A DNA stretch of 64,000 bases from Homarus americanus. Taxonomy: Eukaryota > Arthropoda > Malacostraca > Decapoda > Nephropidae. The stretch is taken from the NCBI RefSeq assembly GCF_018991925.1, contig NW_024751719.1:1-64000 (forward strand), in the 5' to 3' direction. The notes beneath the pieces were generated by a model. That model was not told the DNA's origin. It worked only from the letters and a program-made list of their open reading frames with translations, and searched no databases. Positions 51,801-64,000 of this stretch are shown here, in pieces; the stretch's first letter is position 1, and each line of letters opens with the position of its first letter. The translations under genes and the position numbers were made by a program.

Positions 51801-52631
51801 CTCCCCCTGGTTCATCTGATACTCCCAGGTATACCTCTGACCTCCCGTGCACCTCAGATACTCCCAGGTACATCTCCCGATACTCCCAGGTACACCTCCG
51901 ACACTCCAGTTACACCTCCGACACTCCCAGTTACACCTGACCTCCCAGTTACCTCTGACACTCCCAGGTAAACATGTGATACTCCCAGGCACACCTCTGT
52001 ACTCCAGTTACACCTCCCGTACTCCCAGTTACGCCTCCGACCTCTCAGTTACACCCCTGACACTCCCACCCACCCCTGACACTCCCACCCACCCTGACAC
52101 TCCCAGGTGCACCCCTGACCTCCCAGGTACCTCTGACCTCCCAGGTACACCTCCGATACTCCCAGGTACACCTCCTGACACTCCCAGTACTCCTGACACT
52201 CCTGGTGCCCTGACCTCCAGGTACCTCTGAAACTCCCAGGGCACCTCCCGTCTCCCAGGTACACCTCTGACACTCCAGGTACTCCTCTGACACTCCCTGG
52301 TTCACCTCTGCCTCCCTGGTTCCTCTGCCACTCCCAGGTACACCTCTGACACTCCCTGGTACCTCTGACCTCCCAGGTACACCTCTGCACTCCCAGGTAC
52401 ACCTCTGACACCCCCAGGTACACCTCTGACACCCCCAGGCACACCTCAGACACTCCAGCACACCTCTGACAATCCCAGGTACAACTCAGACACTCCCAGG
52501 TACAACTCAGACCTCCCAGTACACCCCCCACACCTCCCAGGTACACCCCACACCTCCCAGGTACACCTCTGACACTCCCAGGTACCCACACCCTCCCAGG
52601 TACACCTCTGAAACTCCCAGGTACTCCTCTG

Positions 52632-52799
52632 ACACTTCCATGTACACCTCAGACACTTCCATGTACACCTCAGACACTTCCATGTACACCTCAGACACTT
52701 CCATGTACACCTCAGACACTTCCATGTACACCTCAGACACTTCCATGTACACCTCAGACACTTCCATGTACACCTCAGACACTTCCATGTACACCTCAG
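52632..52799. repeat. Eight identical 21-bp units
   Basis: Eight copies of the unit made of ACTTCCATGTACACCTC and AGAC follow without a single difference that I can see. This is the most homogeneous stretch of the whole 43 kb array. On the bottom strand it reads as eight MEVSEVY-type heptads. Identity this high amid diverged units points to very recent local expansion. Confidence 0.9.
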
Positions 52800-55189
52800 A
52801 CACTTAGGTACACCTCAGACACTTCCAGGTACACCTCAGACACTCCCAGGTACACTCAGACACTCCCAGGTACACCTCTGACACTCCCAGGTACACCTCT
52901 GATACTCCCAGGTATACCTCTGACACTCACAGGAACACCTCTGACACTCCCAGGTACTCCTCTGTCTCTCCCTGGTTCACATCTGATACTCCCAGGTATA
53001 CCTCTGACACTCCCAGGTACACCTCCGACACTCCCAGGTACACCTCCGACACTCCCAGTTACACCTCCGACACTCCCAGTTACACCCCTGACACTCCCAG
53101 TTACACCCCTGACACTCCCAGGTAAACATCTGATACTCCCAGGTACACCTCTGATACTCCCAGGTACACCTCTGATACTCCCAGCTACACCTCAGATACT
53201 CCCATTTACACCTCCGACACTCCCAGTTACGCCTTCGACACTCTCAGTTACACCCCTGACACTCCCAGGTGCACCCCAACACTCCCAGGTACACCTCTGA
53301 CACTCCCAGGTACACCTCCGATACTCCCAGGTACACCTCTGACACTCCCAGGTACTCTCTGACACTCCCTGGTGCACCCCTGACTCCTGGTGCACCCCGA
53401 CCTCCCAGGTACACCTCCGAACTCCCAGGTACACCTCTGACACTCCCAGGTACTCTCGACACTCCTGGTTCACCTCTGCCACTCCCGGTACACTTCTGAC
53501 ACACCCTGGTACACCTCTGACACTCCCAGGTACAACTCTGACACCCCAGGTACACCTCTGACACCCCAGGTACACCTCAGACACTCCCAAGTACACCTCT
53601 GACACTCCCAGGTACACCACTGACACTCCAGGTACACCCACCTCCCAGGTACACCCCACACACTCCCAGGTACACCCCACACTCCCCAGGTACACCCTCT
53701 GACCTCCCAGGTACCTCTGACACACCAGGTACCTCTGACACACCCAGGTACACCCTGACACTCAAGGCACACCGCTGACACTCCCAGGCCTCCCTGACAC
53801 TCCCAGGTACTCTCTGACACTCCCAGACACCTCTGATACTCCCAGGTATTCCTCTGGCACTCCCAGGCACCTCTGACCTTCCAGGTACAACTCTGACACT
53901 CCCAGGTACCTCAGACACTCCCAGGTACCTCAGACACTCCCAGGTACCTCAGACACTCCCAGGAACACCTCAGACACACCAGGTGCACCTCTGACACCTC
54001 CAGGTACACCTCTGATACTCCCAGGTACACCTCTCTCCATCCAGGTACACCTCCGATACTCCCAGGTACCTCCGATACTCCCAGGCACACCTCCCGATAC
54101 TCCCAGGCACCTCTGACCTCCCAGGTACACCTCTGACCTCCCTGGTTCACCCTCTGCCACTCGCAGGTACACCTCTGCCACTCCCCAGGTACACCTCTGA
54201 CACTCCCAGGTACACCTCTGACACTCCCAGGTACACCTCTGACCCTCCCAGGTACACCTCTGACACTCCCAGGTCCACTGATACTCCCAGGTACACCTCC
54301 GATACTCCCAGGTACACCGACACTCCCAGGTACTCCTCTGACACTCCTGGTACACCTCTGACACTCCCAGGTACACCTGTACCACTCCCAGGTACAACTC
54401 TGACACTCCCAGGTACACCTCAACACACTCAGGAACACCTCCGACACTCCCAGGTACAGCTTACACTGCCAGGTACACCTCTGACACTCCATGTACACCT
54501 CAGGCACTCCGAGGTACACCTCTGACACTCCCAGGTACACATCAGACACTCCCAGGTACACCTCTGACACTCCCAGGTACACCCCTGACATTCCCAGGTA
54601 CACCACCCCCAGGTACACCTCCGGCACTCCCAGGTACACCACAGACACTCCCAGGTACACCTTCGTGCTCCCAGGTACACCTCCGATACCGCCAGGTACT
54701 CCTCTGACACTTCGTGGTACACCCCTGACATTCCCTGGTACACCTCTGACCTCCTAGGAACACCTTGACACTCCCAGGTACCTTTGACCTCCCAGGTACA
54801 CTCTGACACCCAGGTACCTCTGATACTCCAAGGTATTCCTCTGACACTCCGAGTACACCATGCCTCCCAGGTACAGCTTACACTGCCGTGCCTCCTGACA
54901 CTCATGTACACCTCAGACCTCCCAGGTACACCAATGACCCCCCAGTACACCACCCTGACACTACCAACTACACTCTACCACTCCCAGTTCACACCTCTGA
55001 CACTCCCAGTCACACCTCTGACACCCCCAGGTGCCACCTGATACTCCCAGGTACACCTCAGATAACTCCCAGGCCACCTCCGACACTCCAGTTACGCCTC
55101 CGACATCCCAGTTACGCCTCCGACACCCCAGTTACAACCCTGACACCCCACTCCCCACACGCCTGACACTCCCAGGTGCACCCCTGACA

Positions 55190-58100
55190 CCCCAGGCACC
55201 CCAACACCCTGGTTCACCTCTGACACCTCCCAGGCACACCCTGAAACTCCCAGGTACACCTCTGATACCCCAGGCACACCTCTGATACTCCCAGGTATAC
55301 CTCTGACACTCCCAGGCACACCTCTGATACTCCCAGGTATACCTCTGACACTCTCCGGCACACCTCCGATACTCTCAGGTACTCCTCTGACACTCCCAGG
55401 CACACCTCTGACACTCCCAGGCACACCTCTGACACCCCAGGTACACCTCTGACCACCCCAGGCACACCTCTGACACTCCCAGGTACACCTCTGAAACCCC
55501 CAGGTACACCTCCGATACCCCCAGGTACACCTCTGACACTCCCAGGTACTCCTCTGACACTCCCTGGTTCACCTCTGACACCCCAGGCACACCTCTGACA
55601 CTGGTACACCTCTGACACTCCCAGGTACACCTCTGACACCCACAGGCACACCTCTGACACCCCCAGGCACACCTCTGACACCCCCAGACACCCAGTCACC
55701 CCACACCCTGACACCCCAGCCACACCACCACACCCCAGGTACAACTCAGACACCTAAGCACACCTCTGACACTCCCAGGCACACCTCTGACACTCCCAGG
55801 TGCACCTCTGACGTTCCCAGGCACACATCTGACACTCCCCACACCACTGACACTCCCCAGGCAAACCTCAGACACTCCGGTAAACCTCAGACACCCCAGG
55901 CACACCTCCGATACCCCAGGTACACCTCCGATTCTCCCAGGCACTCCTCTGACACTCTGTGGTTCACCTCTGACACCTACACCCTGACATTCCCTGGCAC
56001 ACCTTGACACTCCAGGCACACCCCAACACCCCAGGTACACCTCTGACACCCAAGACACCTCTAACACTCTCAGGAACACCTCCACACCCCAGGTACAGCT
56101 ACACTGCCAGGCACACCTCTGACACTCCATACACCTCAGACACCTGAGGCACACCCCTGACACTTCCAGGCACACATCAGACACTCCCAGGCACACCTGA
56201 CACTCCCCAGGCACACCCCTGACATTCCCAGTGGACACCCTGACACCCCAGGCACACCCGGCACTCCCAGGCACACCACAGACACCCCAGGCACACCTTC
56301 GATACTCCCAGGTACACCTCCGATACTCCCCAGGCACACCCATCACACTCCCAGGCACAACCTCTGACACCCCAGGTACACCTCTGACACCCCAGGCACA
56401 CCCTCTGACACTCCCAGGCACACCTCTGACACCCCCAGGCACACCTCCGATACTCCAGGCACACCCTCAGACACCCCAGGCACACCCTCAGACACCCCAG
56501 GCACACCTCAGACACCCCAGGCACACCCCTGACACTCCCAGGCACACCTCTGACACCCCAGGCACACCTCTGACACTCCCAGGTACACCCTCTGACACTC
56601 CCCAGCACACCTCTGACACTCCCCAGGCACACCTCTGACACTCCCAGGCACACCTCTGACACTCCCAGGCACACCTCTGACACTCCCAGGTACACTCTGA
56701 CACCTCCAGGCACACCACTGACACTCCCAGGTAAACCCCGACACCCCCAGGTAAACCTCCGACACTCCCAGGCACACTCCGATACTCCCAGGCACACCTA
56801 TGACACTCCAGGTACTCCTTGACATTGTGGTTCACCTCTGACACTCTGCACCCTCTGACATTCACTGCACACCCCAACACTCCCAGCACACCCCTGACAC
56901 CCCAGGCACACCTCTGACACTCCAAGGCACACCGCTGACACTCCCAGGTACTCCTCTGACACTCCCAGGTGCCACCTCTGATACTCCCTGGCATTCCTCT
57001 GGCACTCCCATGTACACCTCTGACACTTCCAGGTACAACTCTGACAATCCCAGGCACACCCCAGACACCCAGGCACACCCCAGACACTCCCAGGTACACC
57101 TCAGACACTCCCAGGTACAGCTTACACTGCCAGGCACATCTCGACACTCCATACACCTCAGACACCTGAGGCACACCTCTGACACTCCCAGGCACACATC
57201 AGACACCTGCACACCTCTGACATTCCCAGGTACACCCCTGACATCCCAGGCACACCATTGACACCCCAGGCACACCTCCTGACACCCAGGCACACCACAG
57301 ACACCCCAGGTACTCCTCTGACACTTCGTGGTTCACCCTGACACTCAGGTGCACACTCTGACATCCCTGCACACCTCTGACACTCCCAGGAATACCTCTA
57401 ACACTCCCAGGCACACCTTGACACTCCTAGGCACACCTCTGACACCTCAGAACACCTCCGACACTCCCAGGTACAGCTCTGACACCCCAGGCACACCATT
57501 GACACCCCAGGCACACCCCTCTCACCCCAGGCACACCCTGATACCCCAAGGCATTCTCTGACACTGGCACCGCTGACACTAGGCACAGCCACACTGCCAG
57601 GCACACCTCTGAAACCCATGTACACCTCAGACACTCCAGGCACACCCCTCAGACACTTCCAGGCACCTGTCCCAGGCACACCAATGACACTCCCCAGGCA
57701 CACCACTGACACTACCACACACTTCACACCCCAGGCACACCTCTGACACCCCAGGCACACCTCTGACACTCCAAGGTGCCACCCCACACTCCCCAGGCAC
57801 ACCCCAGACACCCCCTGGTACACCTCTGACACTCCCCCTGGCACACCTCTGACACCCAGGCACACCCCTGACACTCCCAGGCACACCTCAGACACCTCCA
57901 GGCACACCTCTGACACCCCAGGCACACCTCTAACACTGCCAGGCACCTCTGACACCCCTGGCACACACCTGATACTCAGGTACACTAATGACACTCCCAG
58001 GCACACCTCTGACATCCCAGGCACACCTCTGACACCTTGCTACACCTCGGACACTCCCAGCCACCCTGACGCCCCAGTGCCACCGAGACCCCAGGCACCA

Positions 58101-61100
58101 TCTGACACTCCCTGGTACACACCTGACATTCCAGGTGCACACCACTGACACTCCCAGGCACACCTCTGCACTCCCAGTTACACCTGACACTCCCAGATAC
58201 AACTTGACAATCCCAGGCATACCTTGACACCCCAGTTACACCTCTGATACCCCGGCATTCCTCTGACACTCCCAGGCACACCTCAGACACTCCCCAGGCA
58301 CACCTCAGACACCCCAGTACACTCTGACACTCTCCAGGTACACCTCTGATACTCCCAGGCATACTTCTAACACTCCCAGGAACACCTCTGATACTCCTAG
58401 GCACACCCCTCTGACACTCCCAGGTACTCCTTTGCTCTCCCTGGTTCACATCTGATACCCCTAGGCATACCTCTGACACCTGAGGCACACCTCTGACACT
58501 CCCAGCTCACACTCCTGACACTCCCAGTCACACCTGACACCCCCAGTTACACCTCTAGCACTCAACATCTGATACCCCCAGGCACACCTCTGATACTCTG
58601 CACACCTCAGATACCCCAGTTACACCTGACACTCCCAGTTACGCCTCCTGACACTTCAGTTACACCCCTGACACTCCCCAGTTACACCCCTGACACTCCC
58701 AGTTACACCCCTGACACTCCCACAGGTGCACCCCTGACACTCCCAGGCACACCTCTGACACTCCCAGGCACACCTCTGAAACTCCCAAGAACACCTCCTG
58801 ATAATCCCAGGCACACCTCTGACACTCCCCAGGCACCTCTGACACTCCTGGTTCACCTCTGCCAACCCAGGCACACCTCTGACACTCCCAGGCACACCTC
58901 TGACACCCCAGGTACACCCCAGACACTGCCACACCTCTGACACTCCCCAGGCACACCACTGACACTCAGGTACAACCGATCCCATCTGACACTCCAGTTA
59001 CACCCTGACACTCCCAACACCCCTGACACTCCCACTCACACCTGACACTCCCCACCCCACACCCCTGACACTCCACCCCACACCCCTGACACCCCACTTC
59101 ACACCCCTGACACACCCCACCCCACACCTGACACCCACCCCACACCCCTGACACCCCACCTCACACCCCTGACACTCCCCACCCCACACCCCTGACACTC
59201 CCACTCCCACACCCCTGACACCCAGGCACACCTCTGACACCTTAAACCCCAGACACCTGCACACTGACACCCCAGGCACACCTCTGACACCCCAGGCACA
59301 CCTCTGACACTCCCAGGTACACCTCTGACTCCCAGGTACACCTCTGACAATCCCAGTCCAACTTCAATACTCCCAGGTACACCTCTGACACTCCCCAGGC
59401 ACACCTCTGACACTCCCAGTACACCTCCGACACTCCCAGGTACACCTGACACCCCAGGCACACCTCTGACACTCCAGGTACACCTCTGACACTCCCAGGC
59501 ACACCTCTGACACTTCCAGTGCACACTCTGACACTCCCACACCCCCACACTCTGGCACACCCCTGACATCTCCAGGCACACCCTGACACCTGAGGCACAC
59601 TCCGGCACCTACACACCACAGACCACCTGGCACACCTTCCCGACACTTGACACCTGGACACTCAAGTCCACACCTCTGACAATTCGTACCTCTGACACTC
59701 CCAGGCACACTCCTGACACTCCCAGGTAACCTCTGACACTCCCAGGCACACCTCTGACACTCTCCAGGTACACCTCTGACAATCCCAGGCACACCTCAGA
59801 CACCCCGGGCACACCCCAGACACCCCAGGCACACCCCTGACACCCCCAGGCACACCCCAGACACCCAGGCACACCCCCAGACACCCCAGGCACACCCCTG
59901 CGACACACCCAGGCACACCTCAGACACCCCAGGCACACCCTCAGACACCCCAGGTACACCCCAGACACCCCCAGGCACACCCCTGACACCCCACGCACAC
60001 CCCAGACACCCCAGGCACACCTCAGACACCCTGCACACCCTCAGACACCCAGGTACACCTCTGACCTCCCCAGGCACACTCTGACACTGGCACACCTCTG
60101 ACACTCCCCAGGCACACCTCTGACACTCCCAGGCACACCTCTGACACTCCCCAGGCACACCTCTGACACTCCAGGTACACCTCTGACACTCTGTGGTTCA
60201 CCTCTGACACCCCAGGCACACCTCTGACATCTACTATACACTCTGACACTCCCAGGTACACTCTAACACTCCGGCACACCCCTGACACCCCAGGCACACC
60301 CCCAACACTCCCAGGCACACCTCTGACACTGGTGCAGCCACACTGCCAGGCACACCCCTGACACCCATGCACACCCACAGACACCAGGCACACCTCCTGA
60401 CATCCCTGCACCCCCTGACATCCGTACCACCACACCTCTGCACACCTCCGGCAATTCCCAGGCACACAGACACTCCAGGTACACCTCTGATACCTGAGGC
60501 ACACCTCCGATACCGTGGTACTCTGACACTCTGTGGTTCACCTTGACACTCTGGTGAAATCTCTGACACTCCCCAGGCACACCTTGACACTCCCAGGCAC
60601 ACCTCTGACACTCTCAGGAACACCTCCGACACTCCCCAGGTACAGCCTCACACTCCAGGCACACACAATTGACACTCTATAGGCACACTCTGATACTCCA
60701 AAGGTATCCTCTGACACTTGCACACCGCTGACATCCCAGGCACAGCCACACTGCCAGGCACACCTCTGAAACCCATGCACACCCCCACACTGGCACACCT
60801 CAGACACTCCAGGCACTCTGTCCCCAGGACACACCAATGACAATCCCAGGCACACCACTGACACCACAAGCACACTCCTAACACTCAGGTGCACACCTCT
60901 GACACCCCAGGCACAAACTGACTCTCCCAGGCACACCTCTGACACCCCAGGCACACTCAGACACCCCCGGCACACCTCTGACACTCCCCAGGCACACCCC
61001 TGACATTCCCCAGGCACACCCACTGACACTCCCAGGCACACCTCAGACACTCCCCAGGCACACCTCTGACACTCCCAGGCACACCTCTGACACTGCCAGG

Positions 61101-64000
61101 CCACCCCTGACACCAGGCACACCTCCGACACCCCAGGCACACCTCTGATATCCCATGCACACCCCAGCCCTTGCCATGCACACCCCAGACACTTCCAGGC
61201 ACACCTCTGACACCCAGGCACACCTCTGATACTCCCGGGCACACCTCTGACACCCAGGCACACCACTGACACCCAGGCAACCTCAGATACCCCAGGCACA
61301 CCTGATACTCCAGGCACTGATACCCCAGGTACAGCCTGACAATCCCAGCACCTCTGACACCTGCACCACCCTGACACCCCCAGGCACACCTGTGACACTT
61401 CCAGCCCTGACACTCCAGACATACCCCAAACACCCAGGCACATCAACGACACCTCCAGCACACCACTGACACTCCCAGGCACACCACTGACACCTACACA
61501 CCTGACACTGCATACACCCCACACCCTGGGTCCACTCCCTGCCACCCCAAGGATTAACCTTGACACACCCAGGTAGCACACCTCACACCCCAGGCACACC
61601 TGACACGCCCAGGCACACCTCCCTGACACCCCCAGGCACACCTCAGACACTCCCCAAGCACACCTCTGACACCCCAGGCCACCCTGACACTCCCAGGCAC
61701 ACCACTGACACTCCTGCGTACAACCCCAGACACTCCCAAGCACACGTCTGACACCCCAGGCACACCCCACACCCCAGTCACACCTCTGACACCTGAGGCA
61801 CACCACTGACACCCCAGGCACACCTCTGACACTTCCAGGCACACCTCTGACACTCCCAGGCACCTCACACACCCCCAGACACACCCCTGACACCCCAGGC
61901 ACACCTCTGACACTCCCAGGCACACCACTGACACTCCCTGGCACACCCCTGATACTCCCAGGTACACCATGACACTCCCAGGCACACCTCTGGAACTCCC
62001 AGGCACACCTCTGACATCCCCAGGCACACCCCAGACACCTCAGGCACACCCCAGACACCCCAGGCACACCCCAGACACCCCCAGGCACACCCCAGACACC
62101 CCAGGCACACCCTCAGACACCCCAGGCACACCTCTGACACCCCCAGGCACACCTCAGACACCCCAGGTACACCTCCAGACACCCCAGGCACACTCCTGAT
62201 AATCCCCAGGCACACCCCCTGACACCTGCACACTCCGACACCTCCAGGCACACCTGACACCTCCAAGCACACCTCAGACACCCCAGGCACACCTGATACC
62301 TGCACACCTCCACACACGTCTGACAATTCTGTACCTCCTGATACCCAGGTACACCTCTGACACTCCTGGGTCACACCCGACACTCCCAGGCACACCTCAG
62401 ACACTTGGTACACTCTGACACTCCCAGGCACACCTCCGACACTCCCAGGTACACCTCTGACACCCCAGGCACACCTCTGACACTCCCAGGCACACCTCTG
62501 ACACTCCCCAGGCACACCTCTGACACTCCCAGGCACACCTCTGACACCCCAGGCACACCTCTGACACTCCCAGGCACACCTCTGACAATCCCAGGCACCT
62601 CTGACACTCCCAGGCACACCTCAGACACTCCCAGGTGCACTCTGACATTCCCAGGCACACCTCTGACGTTCCCAGGCACACCTCTGACACTCCCAGGCAC
62701 ACCTCTGATACTACTCAGGCACACCTCTGACAATCCCAGGTACACTCTGACACTCCCCAGGCACACCTCTCCGATACCCCAGGTACACCTCCGACACTCC
62801 TGGGTACACCACTGACACTCCCCAGGTACACCTCCGATACCCCCAGGCACACCTCCGACACTCCCAGGCACACCTCCGACACCCCAGGCACACCTCTGAC
62901 ACCCCAGGCACACCTCCTGACAATTCCCCAGGCACCTCCTGACACCCCAGGCACACCACCACATTCTGGCACACCTCTGACACCCCAGGCACAACCTCTG
63001 ACACTTGCACACCCTCGGACACTCTCAGAACACCTGACACTCTCAGGAACACCTCTGACACCCCAGGCACAGCCACACCAGGCACACCCCTGACACCCCA
63101 GGCACACTCCCATTAACTCCCAGGCACACCTCTGACACTCCCCAGGCACACATCAGACACTCCCAGGCACACCCCTGACACTCCCAGGCACACCCCCTGA
63201 CATTCCCAGTGCACACCCTGACACTCCCAGGCACACCTGACACTCCCAGGCACACCTCTGACACTCCCAGGCACACCTCCTGACACTCCCAGGCACACCT
63301 CCGATACACCCCAGGCACACCTCCGATACCCCAGTGCCACCCTGACACTCCCCAGGCACACCCTCTGACACCCCAGGCACACCACCACACTCCCAGGCAC
63401 ACCCAGCACTCAGGCACACCTCTGACACTCTCAGGCACACCTCTGACATCTCCCAGGCACACCTCTGACAATCCCAGGCACACCTCAGACACTCCCAGGC
63501 ACACCTCAGACACCCCAGGCACACCCCAGACACCCCAGGCACACCTCTGACACTCCCAGGCACCCTCTGACACTCCAGGCACACCTGACACCCCAGGCAC
63601 ACCTCCTGACATACTCCCCAGAACACCTCTGACACTCCCAGGTACACCTCTGACACTCCCCTGTCTACATCTGACACCCCAGGCACACCCTCTGACATTC
63701 CCCTGTACCTCCAGCCACTCCCCAGGCACACCTCTGACACTCCCCAGGCACACCTCTGATACTCCCCAGGCATTCCCTGACACTCCCCAGGTACGCTGAC
63801 ACTCCCCAGCACGCCGCTGACACTCCCCAGGCACAGCCACACCCCAGGCACACCTGACACTCTGGTGCACACCTCTGACACTCCCAGGCCACCTCTGACA
63901 CTCCCCAGGCTACACCTCCTGACACCCCAGGAACACCTCCGACACTCCCCAGGCACCCCTGACACCCCAGGCACTCCTCCTCTCACCTCCCAGGTTCACA
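55190..64000. repeat. 21-bp minisatellite, GGCAC-rich zone resumed (array runs off the window)
   Basis: GGCAC units again dominate, mixed with GGTAC at first. Landmark CAGC(T)TACACTGCCAGG(C/T)AC or CAGCCACACTGCCAGGCAC is found near 56,096, 57,117, 57,588, 60,335 and 60,743, and earlier near 54,455 and 54,873 in the GTAC zone. A TTACACCCCTGAC block lies at 58,610-58,720. A block at 59,040-59,215 uses CACCCCACACCCCTGACAC units. The array is still running at 64,000, so its full length exceeds 43 kb. No gene is seen. Confidence 0.92.

Larger units (their letters stand above)
44060..55189. repeat. 21-bp minisatellite, GGTAC-rich zone
   Basis: Here nearly every unit reads CCCAGGTACACCTCTGACACT, with GGTAC in place of GGCAC. 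Each such unit therefore carries a GTAC tetranucleotide. The composite segment GATTCACATCTGAAACTCCC, then TATACC, TAGGTACACC, AGTTACACCTCCGACAC and GTAAACATCCGATAC occurs in full at about 48,990-49,250. Related copies lie near 44,949, 50,395, 51,812 and 52,972. Bottom-strand frames read as SEVYLGV-like heptads and are not genes. Confidence 0.92.

Noticed and set aside
21040..64000. Collagen-, silk- or antifreeze-like secreted repeat protein on the bottom strand
   Set aside because: The heptads GVRGVPG and VSEVCLG switch frame constantly with no selection for one frame, and no signal peptide or unique termini are seen.

Overview
This 64 kb window is almost entirely tandem-repeat DNA from a eukaryotic genome. 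I find no intact protein gene, no rRNA or tRNA gene and no prokaryotic-style operon. Arthropod origin is suggested by several degenerate TAACC/CCTAA (TTAGG-type) patches. A decapod crustacean is my best guess, because a LINE 3' fragment at 19.70-20.02 kb resembles an interspersed repeat I recall as common in crayfish and relatives. That is recollection, not a database result.

Layout: (1) 1-7,910 is a G/T-rich minisatellite of roughly 17 bp units with diverged ~0.75 kb higher-order copies. (2) At ~7,911 the top strand flips abruptly from G-rich to C-rich, and a 21-bp minisatellite runs to ~15,945 in three subtypes: a short TTACAC block, a CACAC block, and a CACCC block carrying a ~1.88 kb higher-order repeat. 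(3) 15,946-21,039 is a ~5 kb AT-richer island. It packs many unrelated short tandem repeats (36, 32, 50, 74, 37 and ~31 bp units, GA, TG and AT runs), a 320-bp insertion bounded by TTTAT, a LINE C-terminal fragment, and a ~1 kb foldback element with exact 24-bp terminal inverted repeats. (4) From 21,040, immediately after the foldback terminus, a second 21-bp minisatellite fills the remaining ~43 kb to the window end. It is zoned into GGCAC-rich (21.04-44.06 kb), GGTAC-rich (44.06-55.19 kb) and GGCAC-rich (55.19-64 kb) parts, with landmark segments recurring about every 2 kb.

Main reading: the arrays in (2) and (4) are one repeat family. The core CTCCGACGCTCCC of the first becomes CTCTGACACTCCC in the second, which is the change expected if both CpGs per unit were lost by deamination (CG to TG and CG to CA). 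The many long open frames (up to 1,123 codons) follow from the unit being 21 bp, a multiple of three, with few stop-generating words. They should not be annotated as proteins. I found no evidence of a new enzymatic or defence system. What is unusual is repeat architecture and evolution.
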